Assembly (NCBI GenBank): GCA_037367405.1 | Contig: JAZKJV010000148.1 | Coordinates: forward strand, 1,550,001 to 1,614,000 | Reading direction: 5' to 3' | Length of the DNA stretch: 64,000 bases | Source: Ottelia alismoides | Lineage: Eukaryota; Streptophyta; Magnoliopsida; Alismatales; Hydrocharitaceae | In this document: in pieces, positions 1 through 11,119 of the stretch | How positions within the stretch are numbered: the stretch's first letter is position 1 | Layout: every line of letters starts with the position of its first letter | Notes under the pieces: generated by a model | Database searches by the model: none | Told to the model about the DNA's origin: nothing | Seen by the model: only the letters and a program-made list of their open reading frames with translations | Position numbers and translations under genes: made by a program

Positions 1-1140
1 TGAAGTAGTTGCTAAAAAAGATAAGCCCATATGCTTAGTTATAACATATACTAGTTGGTACCCATGCGCTCCACGGGTGAAATGATATGGCATCATTATG
101 TCAAATCAAGTCATGAAATAAGATGTTTTGCTACATACATTATCAAGCTTTACGTATACACATTTACAGTCCCACATACTTGTGCCATTTTTCATTTCAT
201 TTGTTTTATTCTCTTTTGACCCTTGCTCACTTTGAGCCTTTATTGTTTTACACCCATTTTATTTCTTGGTGTTGATATAACGATGGGTATCTTGTAAGTT
301 TTGTGTTTTTTTTTAATTTAAAGTCATACCAATAAATTGTGTAATTATTCATCGACACAACTTTATTTTATTGGCGTTAAATTTTGAAGATAGGAAGTTT
401 GTAGGTTAAATTCATAAAATGCAAAATTGTCCTACGATATCCTGGGATTTCTCTGTTTAGGAAGTACTTGATATCCTCATGCCGGTTATCATCCTCAAAA
501 GTAAATGCTTTAGTGTCTATAATATTTTTAAAAAATCAACACCATACATAAAGTCATTACTGAACGAAAATTCGGCTAAGGGAGTTGTGGTTAGGTTAAA
601 AATCTTCTATCTGTGAACCATTCTTGTCATTGTTTATATTACATATCCTATTCATTTTAATGTTTATACCTCAGATCTCCAAAGCAGCTAGAATAGTTGT
701 AGACTTCGTTTAATAGCCATTGGAAGTTGTTAATAGCCATTGGAAGTTGTAACCAAATTAAATTCCAAATACAAAAGCTTGAGTTTCAGCCATTGGACTC
801 ATCATGCAAGTCACCAGATTGATCACCTCCTTGTACATTTCGATCTAAAGTCAGGATATGGTTGCCTATACACCGAGATTTAAGAGAAAGATATAAGATT
901 GATCGTACTTAGGTAAAATCACGTGCTTTCGACTACACAAACATCTCGATATCTTTGTAATTTTACAAAAAAAAAAACAGAATGTCAGCACATGAAAGAT
1001 AGGAAACATGAACAAATTAGAAGCTATGAAAGTCACGAAACAAAGATATTCGCAATCGAATTAAGGAGAAATAAATGGGAAAATGTATTGGTCATCGAGA
1101 AAATCCAGATCATAAAACAGACACCCAAAAGTAATAATTA
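1..1140. other. AT-rich intergenic DNA, no gene seen
   Basis: No reading frame here resembles a known protein. The only local structure I see is a direct tandem duplication of about 20 bp at 711-750 (the word TTAATAGCCATTGGAAGTTG twice in a row), which looks like replication slippage. The rest is AT-rich sequence with short homopolymers. Confidence 0.6.
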
Positions 1141-1190
1141 AGATTAAAGAGAGGGATAGTCTGGGTCGGTCACCAGAGAATATGAAGATC

Positions 1191-1600
1191 CTATAACAAA
1201 AGAAAACAAATCAAGCAAACAAAGGGGACCCAGGAAAACGAAGGTGCGATTGGAGTGGGTGATGCGGACGATGTTGAAGTCAGCGAGGGAGATGTAGGTG
1301 TGCTTCCAGACACAGCAGTGATCTGAGGGAGAGGCACATGCAATGAAAAAAAGGGGTAGATGACGGAGATCTCGAAGCAGGAGTGTTCAAGGTAGACGAT
1401 GGGGACAAGGCGGAAGGCAGTGAGGAGGGAGGGAAGACGGAGGCGCCACCTGCGGAAGGCAGAGAGGTGACGGCGACGAAGGAAGGAGGGGAGCAAGAAT
1501 GAGCTCCAGATAGAGGCATTCTTGGAGGAGATGGCGGCCCGGACGGAGGGAAGGTGTGCACGTTTGGCAAAGCGGCAACATTATAGGGTTTGTGCGCGTA
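1191..1600 (-). other. GC-rich island, possible gene remnant
   Basis: A sharply GC-richer block read best on the minus strand. One frame stays open for about 100 codons and gives basic, Leu/Ser/Arg-rich sequence (for example RRRHLSAFRRWRLRLPSLL), and a second minus frame is open over the same stretch. I do not recognise the product. Base composition unlike the flanks fits an exon or a captured gene fragment, but no intron boundary or homologue can be shown by eye. Confidence 0.25.
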
Positions 1601-1917
1601 TGCGCCGAGGGGAGAATGGGAGAGGTGCCACAGAGGGAGTTAGTTTTGAGGAATGATGGGTGGTTGCGCGTGTCGAAGTGGGTGCAGGCGCGTAGGACAT
1701 CGGAGTAGGCACGACAATGTGGAAGCTTAGGAGAGGTGGCCGATGCGGCAGCCCTATACAGGATTGGCTGAAATGGAAAAATGGAAAGATGGGTAGAGGC
1801 TAAGGGTAAAAATGGAATTAACGTGTGAAAAATTAATGTCAGCTGAAGCAGCTGACGCCTTTTAATATATGTTATATAGATGTGTGGAAAAATGGACTGC
1901 TCCGTTCCTATTTTTCC

Positions 1918-2222
1918 GTAAGTTTTTTATTTTTTAAAAATATCATCATGTGATATTCGTCTATATGTCCCTCCATTATACCTTTCGGATTTCGCCGGAA
2001 ACAGGGACTCATATACCTTCCATCTAGAACATGTAAATTCAATGGTCTAAACATTGTTGTAATCGATATGTTCCAAATGGATGGCATACGAGTCTTTCTT
2101 TCTGACGAAATTCGGATGGCATATAAGAGGGATATATATAGATGAATATACATGGTGATATTTTACGAAAAAATTAAAAAGAAATATCTAAAATGAGGCG
2201 GGGGCAGCCATGTTAGCTGCCC
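1918..2222. mobile_element. Foldback MITE core, left arm lost
   Basis: This copy shows the mirrored core found repeatedly in the window: an AAACAGRGACTC-type word near 2000 and its inverse (TTTCTGACGAAATTCG) near 2100, bracketed by 'CTATAT-CCCTCC' and its complement. The right end keeps the short hairpin arm GGCAGCC..GGCTGCC-like at 2204-2222. The left arm is missing. The next MITE begins at the very next base. Confidence 0.6.
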
Positions 2223-2385
2223 AGTGATCCTATGAGAGCCAAAACATGTGAGAGCGAGAGAGCATGCATTGTGGACCACATGATCCAACCAGGAGAAAGA
2301 AGACCAGGAGAGAGAAAACATAATCATGTGATCCAAAATGCATGCTCTCATGCTCTCACATTTTTTTGCTCTCATAGGATCACTC
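2223..2385. mobile_element. Palindromic MITE with GTGATCCTATGAGAGC ends
   Basis: About 163 bp. The left end AGTGATCCTATGAGAGCC is repeated inverted at the right end (GCTCTCATAGGATCACT), and the inverted repeat runs inward for about 60 bp through GTGAGAGC and GCATGC words. A second copy lies at 55593-55758 and a rearranged relic at 5345-5515. It is followed by a (TA)n run and carries no coding capacity. Confidence 0.8.
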
Positions 2386-2386
2386 A

Positions 2387-2405
2387 TATATATATATATA
2401 TATAT
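2387..2405. repeat. (TA)n microsatellite between two elements
   Basis: A pure TA dinucleotide run separating the MITE ending at 2385 from the TIR element starting at 2406. Several elements in this window abut such runs. Confidence 0.85.
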
Positions 2406-3921
2406 GGGGGCCTTTCAATGAGACGTGGTCCTTCCATCCCTATGGAAGGCCAGCGATCTAGGCCATCGGATTCAAATCCAACGGCACCTTCAATTTTGTT
2501 ACCCAAAAGGGCATTTCGGTCATCAATTTTTGCATTAATTATGTATGCTAATTAATATTATGAAATACTAAATTTAGATAGTTTTATTTTTGGTATTTTT
2601 TGCAATACCATATTTAAAAAATATTTAGTTTTGTGCTGGACAATATTATCTGGGGTATATGTTTGTATCCTCGCGCATTTTTTTTTGTAGAATTCAATAT
2701 TCTTTTTGTAACGCCTGTATATTTTTTTGTAGAATCCGATGTTTATTCAAAAAGTCGTCCGCTAATTGTAAATTTTGCATGTTTCTTTGTACACGGTAGT
2801 AATTAATGTGTGGTTCATTGTAACGATTGTATGGTTCTTTGTATAATATTAATACAATGCACATCAAATATACAAGACGTGCAAAAATTTCAATTTTCAT
2901 TCGCAATCAATTGATTTGTACAAATACATCATAAATATGTATAATACATAGCAAAAATGTATAATACACATTAATATTGTATAATACACATCACTATTGT
3001 ATCAAACTGAGAATCAATCCTCATCCAGGACTGGTTGCAGCAACATGATACACACGCCATCATTGCCATTGCCCGCTATTCCTGAAGATTGATCCATCAC
3101 CGCTCAAGAAGCATCGCAACTTCGACCTTGTCGTCGATCACTAGAGGGCGTGTGTCGCCCCCTCCTTGGATGCCGCTGCCATAATAATATTCAGACGTCA
3201 AGACAAAAAAAAGAGAAATTTATCAACACAAACCATCTCCGTCGTGGGAGATGATGTAGCCGTGGGAGATGATGAGGCGGACGAGGACGGAGCCGATGAA
3301 GCCGTTGCCGTCGGTCACACAGACGGTCTCCATCTCTCTCTCTATCTCTGTCCCTACTCCTCTTTGGCAGATCACTTGGGTCCAAATCTTTAAGAACACG
3401 TATATGAAAAATCTAAAACATGTAGCACAAAGAGATAAGGAACAAGGTGAGACAGAGAAGAACACGTGCAACAACACCTAAAATTGAATCATATCCTGAA
3501 AATAACATCGGATTCAACTTTGATTAGAACACGAAGCACATATTAAGCAAAGGTATGGAGGAGTTCAACCTACGAGGAGACCCTGAAGCACGAATCGAAT
3601 CTTGCAATTAAACAAAAACAACGGCATCCATCAACGAGAAGAATAGTAGAACTATAGAGGATTGGTGGCGTGAATGGCAAATTAGGAGAGAGAGAGAGAG
3701 AGGCAACATTAATGATAATTACGAGAGAGTAATTAATGAGAAGATATTTTAGGTGGTTGTATACTATATTTAGATGATGGATAATGACTAAAATGGGTTT
3801 TTTGTTAATTAAATAATATTATAAGCAAACTTTTTTAATAACCGTCCGATTAATTACGAATGGATGGGATCGCTGGCCTTCGATAAGGATGGAAGGACCA
3901 CGTCTCATTTGAAAGATATCC
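2406..3921. mobile_element. 1.5-kb TIR element in (TA)n, family copy 1
   Basis: The left end CCTTTCAATGAGACGTGG and the right end, inverted, ATCTTTCAAATGAGACGTGG form terminal inverted repeats that continue through GTCCTTCCATCC and GGCCAGCGATC. TA tracts lie on both sides. A second family copy with GTGCACC in place of ACGTGG occurs at 55786-57241. The interior is AT-rich except for a GC-richer patch at 3040-3340, perhaps a captured exon fragment, plus a GA-run near 3690. No transposase is visible, so it is nonautonomous. The superfamily is uncertain. Confidence 0.7.
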
Positions 3922-3931
3922 TATATATATA

Positions 3932-4945
3932 AATGCGTCCATATAGAGAAAGATGACCCAGAAGGCTGCTTTGCCAGGAGTCGAACCTAGTCAGGAGAAG
4001 TCTCTCCTCTTGTCTCCCACCGTCAGCCGACTCCTATTGAGATATGTCAAAAGCAGGTCCGATTACGCCTATTCCTAATCCGAAATAGAATGTCACGACT
4101 GACGTAGGGATCTTGCTGTTAGGTCTAGGTCTTTGTGGGCCCGACTTCTTCGCTATAAGCTCGCTCATCTCTATGACTGTATATAGTAAGATATTCCAAT
4201 CATGAATGGGATCAAAAAAGTAGGCGAATTGGCTCATTAGGGATATATATAACAAAGGCTCAGTCGCTGGCGCATTCGTCATTCCAAACCAAAAAGAAAG
4301 GCGAAGTCATAATACGCGGCTCTCTTCGGATCAGTCGAAGACTGGGAGGGGAAGGTCGGATAAAGAAGAAAAAAGTTTGACCTTAACTAGATAAATCTCT
4401 TTCCTTGGGCCAATTAGAGTGAAAATGCCCTAAACTCAGCTGAGGCTAAGCCCGATTGGCCCGAACTATCCAAGAAGACACTCGATTCCCACCCTTATCC
4501 CATTTTGGCTGTCGAGAAGTGGAAAATGCTGACCTATGATGACGTTGTTCCCCTGAGGGATTGGGAAGTTCTATCTACATACTCCTTTCGAAAAAGGGCA
4601 AAGCACGTCGAAAGGGCCAATCGAAGGCACAGAGGAAACAACCCAAATCCAGTGAAAAGCTTCGACATCACATCCCAGTCTTTCTCAGTCGTACGAGCTA
4701 GGAAGCAGAGACAGGATCGTAAATGGATTCGAGTACCATTCTAATCGCCTCTTTCATGATCTTTTCTATAGGTAGAACTACTGTGAGCGGTCTAATTCAC
4801 TCCCCCCTAATATATAATGGGACGTCACAATGGAATGCCCGGGAAAAGAGAATGCTGGCACTCTTTCCCAACTGATTAAGAGAGCTCGGACTTCTTTACA
4901 GTACAAATTCCCCCCGGAATTTTCTATTTTCTTTTTCTTCACTAT
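3932..4945. other. Probable nuclear insert of mitochondrial DNA (NUMT)
   Basis: About 1 kb with base composition and word usage unlike the neighbours. It is near 45% GC, rich in GAAGG/CTTTC words and low in homopolymers, in the style of plant mitochondrial intergenic DNA. It sits between two (TA)n-associated elements. It carries one open frame on the plus strand, about 108 codons from 4418 to 4744, with basic C-terminal half (RKRAKHVERANRRHRG). I do not recognise that product. The origin is inferred from composition only. Confidence 0.45.
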
Positions 4946-4952
4946 ATATATA

Positions 4953-5332
4953 GGGTAAAATGGGGCTGCCCCCTCGGAGTAGCCAACTTGGCTACTCCCA
5001 CCCCTATTTTCCCCTCATTTTTTCATTTCTTTGGAAAATAAAAATTTGTATATTCATCACTATATCCCTATAACATTCTATTAAAATTTCTCAGAAACAG
5101 AGACTCCTAGGCCCTCTATCTAGATATCATTTTTTTAACGGTCGCAGGATTTTTTAAATCGACCATGTTTGGATGGAGGTCGTAGGAGTCTCTGTTTCTG
5201 ACGAAATTTTAATAGAATATTAGAGAGATATAATGATGAATTTACAAATTTTTATTTTCCAAAAAAATGAGGGAAAAATAAGGGTGGGAGTAGCCAAGTT
5301 GGCTACTCCCAGGGGGCAGCCCCATTTAACCC
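4953..5332. mobile_element. Foldback MITE, 'GGCTGCCCC' arm type
   Basis: 380 bp, flanked on both sides by TATATA. The left end GGGTAAAATGGGGCTGCCCC and the inverted right end GGGTTAAATGGGGCTGCCCC match. Each arm contains a small hairpin (AGTAGCCAACTTGGCTACT). Inside, GAAACAGAGACTCCTA and its inverse GGAGTCTCTGTTTCTGACG mark the core shared by all members. Closest relatives are at 57687-58074 and 58153-58416. Confidence 0.85.
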
Positions 5333-5340
5333 ATATATAT

Positions 5341-5530
5341 AGGGTGTTTGATCCTCTGAGAGCTAAAAACTGTGAGATCATGAGAGCAATGATTCTGGAC
5401 CACTAGATTTTATCATCTCTCTCCCGATTGATTGCATGAGGAGAGAGTTGATCCTGTGAGAGCTAAAAATTGTGAGCATGAGAGCAATGATTATGGACCA
5501 CTAGATTATGTCTTAAAGAGGACCCATTTT
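5341..5530. mobile_element. Rearranged relic of the GATCCTATGAGAGC MITE
   Basis: Two direct copies of a GATCCT(C/G)TGAGAGCTAAAA unit at about 5350 and 5450, each followed by GAGAGCAATGATT and GGACCACTAGATT words. This is the left half of the MITE seen at 2223 and 55593, duplicated head-to-tail instead of inverted. Confidence 0.6.
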
Positions 5531-5589
5531 GTATGATGTCTAACTTATGTATAATGTACTAAACCGTCTCCCATTATAATAGGGTCAGT

Positions 5590-5735
5590 TACATGGATTC
5601 TTTCTCAAATCCTTGTTGAAAGATTCGACTAATTTTTACGCTGACTGTCGACTACCTAACGCAATCCCTGCATGAGTGGGATTTGAATCCTGATCTTTTG
5701 TGCGGTAGATACACTGACTGCCACTAGACATTTAA
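5590..5735 (-). mobile_element. Possible tRNA-derived SINE relic
   Basis: Read on the minus strand, a head with an A-box-like TAGTGGCAGTCAGTG is followed about 30 bp later by a B-box-like GATTCAAATCC, the spacing of an RNA polymerase III promoter in a tRNA-derived SINE. No clean target duplication was found, so the boundaries are approximate. Confidence 0.4.
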
Positions 5736-5739
5736 GTGG

Positions 5740-6365
5740 GTACAACTTAAGTTTTGAACAAAGTATAAACTAGTTTAAAATCTGTTTTGAATTACTTTTC
5801 AAAAAAGAAAATATTAATTTTACAAAAAGAGTTGGATTATTATATATAGTATTTTATCTTTATATGAAATGTTCTTTTTTCAAATAGTTGTGTATGCATT
5901 ATTAATTAATTAGTTTATCATAAAAATGAACTTTAATTATATGTATCATGTACAACATTGTATGTATATAAGTATCCACCTATTTGTATATGATGTAAAT
6001 GCACGCTCTTTTTAGAGTCAAATCAAGGTCGTAAAAGTCTCTAGTCGTACTTGGTCAGTCGAGTAACTTACTAATGATTAATTGGGAGTCGGGAGAGTAA
6101 TCAGATTTAGTCAGTCTTTAGTCATTTTTCAATTTCTTTTAGTTATTATAGATATATAAATCTATTTTTATGCATATATTCTTATAAATTTGCATATATT
6201 TAGGTATTTCCAATACTATAATAAGACTTTAGTAATAAAATAAAAGAAGCAAGTGAAATAAAAGAAGTAAAAGAAGAAATTAATAACAAAGTATTTGCTA
6301 GTAATCAAGAGATAATGTTTCAAATCAAATGCAACATGTCAAAATACAAACATTTAGCTTAACAA
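5740..6365. other. AT-rich DNA, no feature recognised
   Basis: Low-complexity AT-rich sequence between the SINE relic and the tail of the hAT pseudogene. No gene or repeat ends are recognisable by eye. It may include the decayed 3' flank of the hAT element. Confidence 0.5.
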
Positions 6366-6375
6366 AAAAAATCTA

Positions 6376-9300
6376 ATGGCAAGTAAGACTAGTTGTCATC
6401 ATATAAATGTTATCATCATCCAAATCAAGATCGTCTTCTTCTTCATGAGTGCCGTAAAATTCAATTCCTCCCCTTCCTCATTCATTGGAAAATCAATTGA
6501 GCCCAAAGATGAAGCTCCCTTGCCCAGCTCGCCTCTTTTTCTTCTTCTCGATTCCATATTCTCTTCAACACCACTTGCATGCGCATATGAACCCCAAATC
6601 AATCCTTATCCTAGAAAGACCTTATCATCATGTGCTTGTAAGTTAGCATCACATGTCCACTCTTCTAAGTGTGCATGACCACGAGAAGAAAGACGATATC
6701 TTTGTTTCTCCAGTTGATGTTCCTCCATATTTGAATTGAAACATGCATAAACAAGATCGTCATTGTCTCCATTGTCTCCAACCTACCTCTCTTCTTGATA
6801 TGGATCTGAAAGTGACATTTAAAGTAACATATCGTCAAAAAAATATTTCAATTACTAGTATTCTATTAAGGTAGTCCAGTTGATTCATTGCCGATTCAAA
6901 AGTTCTCCTATTATGATTGCATCCAGATGATAAAGATGTCATGCTCAAGATCATAGCAATAAGTTTTTTTAATGTGTCCACGAGCTAAACTCAACATATA
7001 TAATTTCTTCAGTTAAGCTCTTCAATGATGTCCGTCTCTTCTGTTCGTGCCACCTTGGTCCTTCCTTCCTCCTTTGCTTGCCACTACTATGGATTCCATT
7101 CTTGATAAGATGGCCAGAGTAGTGGAAGAACCCCATCCCAACCCAAGAAGATTAAGGGCAAGCTTCTTCTTGTCCCACGACCGGTAAGCATAACAACTAC
7201 ATAATAAAGTTTGCTAATAGTTTGGGTTTGAGATCGTTCTGGGAAGGATAATTTGGGTTTTCGGACGAGAAGGGGTTGTGTCATCTTCATGGACAGGTAA
7301 CCATATAGTAGTTAAAATATAGAAATATTAAATTATTAATTAAATGAATAAAGTAAAAAATGAATTACAAGAATTAAAAATTGTGAATGGTAATACCTGT
7401 TGAGAAATTTTCATCATTTCTAGACAGGTGTCTCACAGCTAATTGTTTGCCAAACACTCACTGACCATATATGTACTCAAGCAGTCCCTTCATGGTGATG
7501 ATATCTTGTTTATCCAAAATTCAGATGAAATATCTCCATGCAATCCATGAATCCTCTCATCATTACCATATTCATTTCAGACATACCATATTCCTTGTAA
7601 AAGAAATATGGATTAACAAAATTAAGCTACAAGATACAACGGAGTATCAATCCTTCATTTTGATCTTAGAGATGATGTCATCACAAATATCTTATAGATG
7701 ACTCTGTGTTATTGAAAAATAACCCAATCTCTAGTTTGGCCTCTTTAAACTCCTTGTAGACAAATCCTATGGATTGGCACCGACTTGTATCAACCGCATG
7801 CGACAAACGAACTGAAGGCTTGAAAACTCGGATTACAAGAGCGATATAGTTCCAAAAAGTAAGGCTGAAGATTACGGATGCCCCTCCTTATCCCTTTTTT
7901 ATCTTCAATCATTTGCAATTATTTCATTCGTAGGAGGAGAACATCAACCAAGGTTTTAAAAACCGAACCGAACCGGCCGGTTGAACCGGTTAAACTAAGA
8001 ACCTGAAGAAAAACGGTTCAACCACCCGGTTTTTATTCAAAAAATAAAAACCAGTCAAAAATCGGTCAAAACCCGGTTGGACTGCTTAAACCCGGTTGAA
8101 CCAATTGAACCAAACCACCAGTTCAACCATCCATTTTGACAGTCTTTTTTTGATAATTGATAAAATGTAAACTTTTAAAAACTATTCATCTCCTCACCCC
8201 AGAATATAGTACTCATTTATCTCTTCTCCTTCCACATGTGTCAATGATCCATTATCACCTCCTCCTTCCTGTCATATAAGCATTGCCTCTCTTCTCAAAT
8301 ATTAAATGAGTTTGTCTACTTCGAACAACAACAAAGGAAGAATATGTTGTCATACTAATACTACGAGAAGTAATACATTAAAAACACTTGTTATTAATTA
8401 AAGTTTAAATAGTTTTAAAATTGTTAATTTTATACATCACACACATATAAACTTTACAAAATAGTGCCCTTTTTGAGTTTTTCTAATAAATTTATACCCT
8501 AACATTTAGCAATGTCTTTTACACTCCTATATTCTTAAAAAATCCACAATATTATCCTTACGTTGGTATAATATAGGAGCACACATATGCTAATAAAATG
8601 TCACTAGTATCCGTTTTGTAAAAATATAGGGGGCGCACAATTGTAAGAAAAGGGAGTATAGGTGTTATTGGAAAAACTTGGAAGGACACGTGTATATAGA
8701 TCATCTAAAGGTATGATGTAGCATTTTTCATATTTATTTGTATGATACTACCGGTCTAAATCGGTTCAACCCGGTTAAACCGTATGAACCAAACCAACAG
8801 TACAACAGTTCGGTCTTTTTCAGTTTTTATGAGCTGCTAATGTCATCACCGGTTCGACCGGTCGGTCCCATTGGTCCGACCATAAAAACCAAAAACCGAT
8901 ACTTGCCCGGTTCGATGTCCGGTTCGGTTTTTAAAACCTTGACATCAACCTCAGCTTGTCCTTTTTTTCTAAAATGATTTCAAGTGTGACGAAAGTTGTT
9001 GTGAACCTTATTTACCCTAGTCTGGCATTGTCTCTTTTTGTTAGTAAACTTCCACATCAAACTTAATGTCTTTGTATGTGCGTAGATGAAAATCGCGAGT
9101 GTTTGCCTTTGTAATTATACTCTTTACCTTTGCCTCTTTGCTCATCTCTCCAAATCCATATCTATGGAATGAAAGGCACATGAACTCCATCATATTTTGT
9201 GGATATGTTATATGAATAACAATCTTTCCACTGCAACATTAGTTAAGGCATTATCCGTCACAATTTGAATAATGTGATCCACTCCTATTTCAACAATATG

Positions 9301-10140
9301 AATAATGTAGTCACTCCTATTTCATTAATGAAGCCATCAACCAACTAGCTAAAGCATTGTCTGCCATAATCTGAATAACATAGTCCACTACTATTTCATT
9401 AATGCATCCATTAACCAACTGATAGATATTTTCTACATGTATGTCTCATTGGATGCATCGATGGACTTCAAAAAAAGTTCTCAAGGAGCAAATGGCACAA
9501 AAATTCATGATGCTCTTTTCTCACATTTTTCGTCCACGCATCAGTCATTATGGAGCATCATGTCGATGACACTGCAAGTCATCATATGTTTTTTTACTAC
9601 TTTTTTTTTAAAAAAGGACCCGCTTATTTCATACCTCGTGGGAGTCTTAAGACAAGGACTATACATCCACAATTGCCTCAACCATCTATAGAAAAGGCTT
9701 CGTAGTCAAGGCATTTAAAGAAATCAGCAATGTATAATATGCTCAGTTGTATATATAGGAGACAACCATTTCTCGATGATCCTTGGAGAATGCATCTTTT
9801 ATGATCATCCATGTGACGATCCTTGTAGTGCCACGTTTTTATTCAAAGAATGGGATAATCAAGCTCTTTTCATTGATCCAACATCTCAAATGACATAAAT
9901 CTCATCTCTCACCCCCTCATGCGATGTGGCTTTCAGACTCTTCTTTATGGCAATGTCAGCTAGGTATAATATCATCTTCTCTTTGTCATCCTTGACCCAT
10001 GTAGTCACGTTTACCTTTTTTTAGTGCACAAGATGTTGTTTGAACATGTAAACCTCTCCTTTCACCATCTTCATACATAGTTTGCAAGTAATTGTGTTTG
10101 GATTGGCATGGTTCATAAGATGTCTGAATTTCCATGCAGA
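6376..10140 (-). pseudogene. hAT transposase pseudogene (BED - DUF659 - hATC)
   Basis: Minus-strand translation gives, in order, a BED zinc finger (WKFRHLMNHANPNTITCKLC.. FKQHL, 10140-10000, Cys pair at 10075-10086); the DUF659 core with SIMTDAWTKNVRKEHHEF near 9540 and HIIQIVTDNA near 9260; a middle segment VIRVFKPSVRLSHAVD then LNFVNPYFFY (7930-7560); the hATC dimerisation signature SSGCNHNRRTFE at 6893-6933; and an acidic tail (EEEDDLDLDDDN) near 6440. Stops and frameshifts occur throughout, so it is dead. The order and motifs are those of plant Ac-like hAT transposases. A later 993-bp element splits it at 7949-8941. Confidence 0.8.
7949..8941. mobile_element. CCGGTT-rich nonautonomous element nested in hAT gene
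   Basis: 993 bp with inverted ends CAAGGTTTTAAAAACCGAAC on both sides and an exact 8-bp direct repeat ACATCAAC at 7941-7948 and 8942-8949. The subterminal regions are dense in CCGGTT/AACCGG words. There is no coding capacity. The 8-bp duplication and the CAAGG terminus fit the hAT superfamily. The sequence could also be read as a 9-bp duplication (ACATCAACC), so a Mutator origin is not excluded. Relatives are at 16799-17416 and 35126-35750. Confidence 0.8.
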
Positions 10141-10830
10141 ATTAATTAAACATAATGGCACATAAAATGATGATCTGTAGCCATCTACATTGTCACAAAC
10201 TTACAAGTTAATATAAACAAGTTACTATTACAAATAATGATATAGTAAATATATAACAGAAACATGTTGCAACATAAACTAAATGTACAACATGGTAGCA
10301 AAGAATCAATTATCATCTCAATATAGTAATCTAAAATACTCGTCAACAATGAATACTAAGCGACACACTTGCACAACATGAACAATCATATATAAAGTCA
10401 TTACTACTAACAAAAAACCAATTATCATTTCAATAATAAAATAAACAAGTTACAACATAAAAATGAGTAAGCAAATAAACATAACCAACAATGATGTACT
10501 GACATGATATGCTAACAAAATACTAACCATAACGACAATATAATTTAAGTTATAAAAAATGGGAATAACATAAAACATGAAAAACAAAAAAATAATAAAA
10601 TCGTGCCTTATATATTAACAAGAGTGAATAATACTAAGGTACATAGTTACACATTATAAGGAATAATATACTAACTCACTATTACTAACAAAGAATCAAC
10701 TATCATATCAATATGCAACACAAACAGGTTACAAGTTAATGAATCTGTTATTTATCACTTTATTAGTCGGATATTAAGCTTTTTTCTCAAGTAATCAATT
10801 GCATTTAGGCACTTATAGTGCATTATTATG
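10141..10830. other. AT-rich 5' noncoding part of the hAT relic
   Basis: Poor in G and rich in AACAAGTTAC/AACAT words. A similar stretch (ATAAAAATGAGTAAGCAAA, ACTAACCA) recurs at 18400-18530, so this is probably hAT-element leader sequence and not unique DNA. Confidence 0.45.
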
Positions 10831-10834
10831 CTAT

Positions 10835-11090
10835 TCAAATTTTATCAGAAATAGAGACTCATTTGCCCTTCATCTAGAACATGTCGATTACAACAATTCT
10901 AAGATCGTTAAAATTACTTATTTTAGATGGAAGGCATAGGAGTCTCTGTTTCTGACGAAATTGGAATGACATATAGGAGGGATATAGGGATGAATTTACA
11001 TGGTGATATTTTTCAAAAAGTAAAAAAACGTGGAAGATATAAACCTCGGTGCATGTAAAATAACATGCACCTTGGTGCATACTCCCTTTT
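10835..11090. mobile_element. Foldback MITE, 'GGTGCATGTAA' arm type, left-truncated
   Basis: The inverted core words are present (ATAGAGACTC.. GGAGTCTCTGTTTCTGACG). The right arm GGTGCATGTAAAATAACATG, followed by CACC, is a hairpin, then TTGGTGCA and a long (TA)n. The left arm is gone. The arm type matches the element at 55151-55540. Confidence 0.65.
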
Positions 11091-11119
11091 CCATATATAT
11101 ATATATATATATATATATA
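11091..11119. repeat. (TA)n microsatellite between two elements
   Basis: A TA run of about 14 units joining the truncated MITE to the foldback element that follows. Confidence 0.85.

Noticed and set aside
3960..4030. tRNA gene suggested by GCCAGGAGTCGAACC
   Set aside because: Only a T-arm-like word is present. No cloverleaf can be formed around it.
4505..4744. Calling a known mitochondrial gene in the NUMT-like segment
   Set aside because: The frame lacks any motif I recognise and has no ATG at its upstream end. The mitochondrial origin itself is only inferred.
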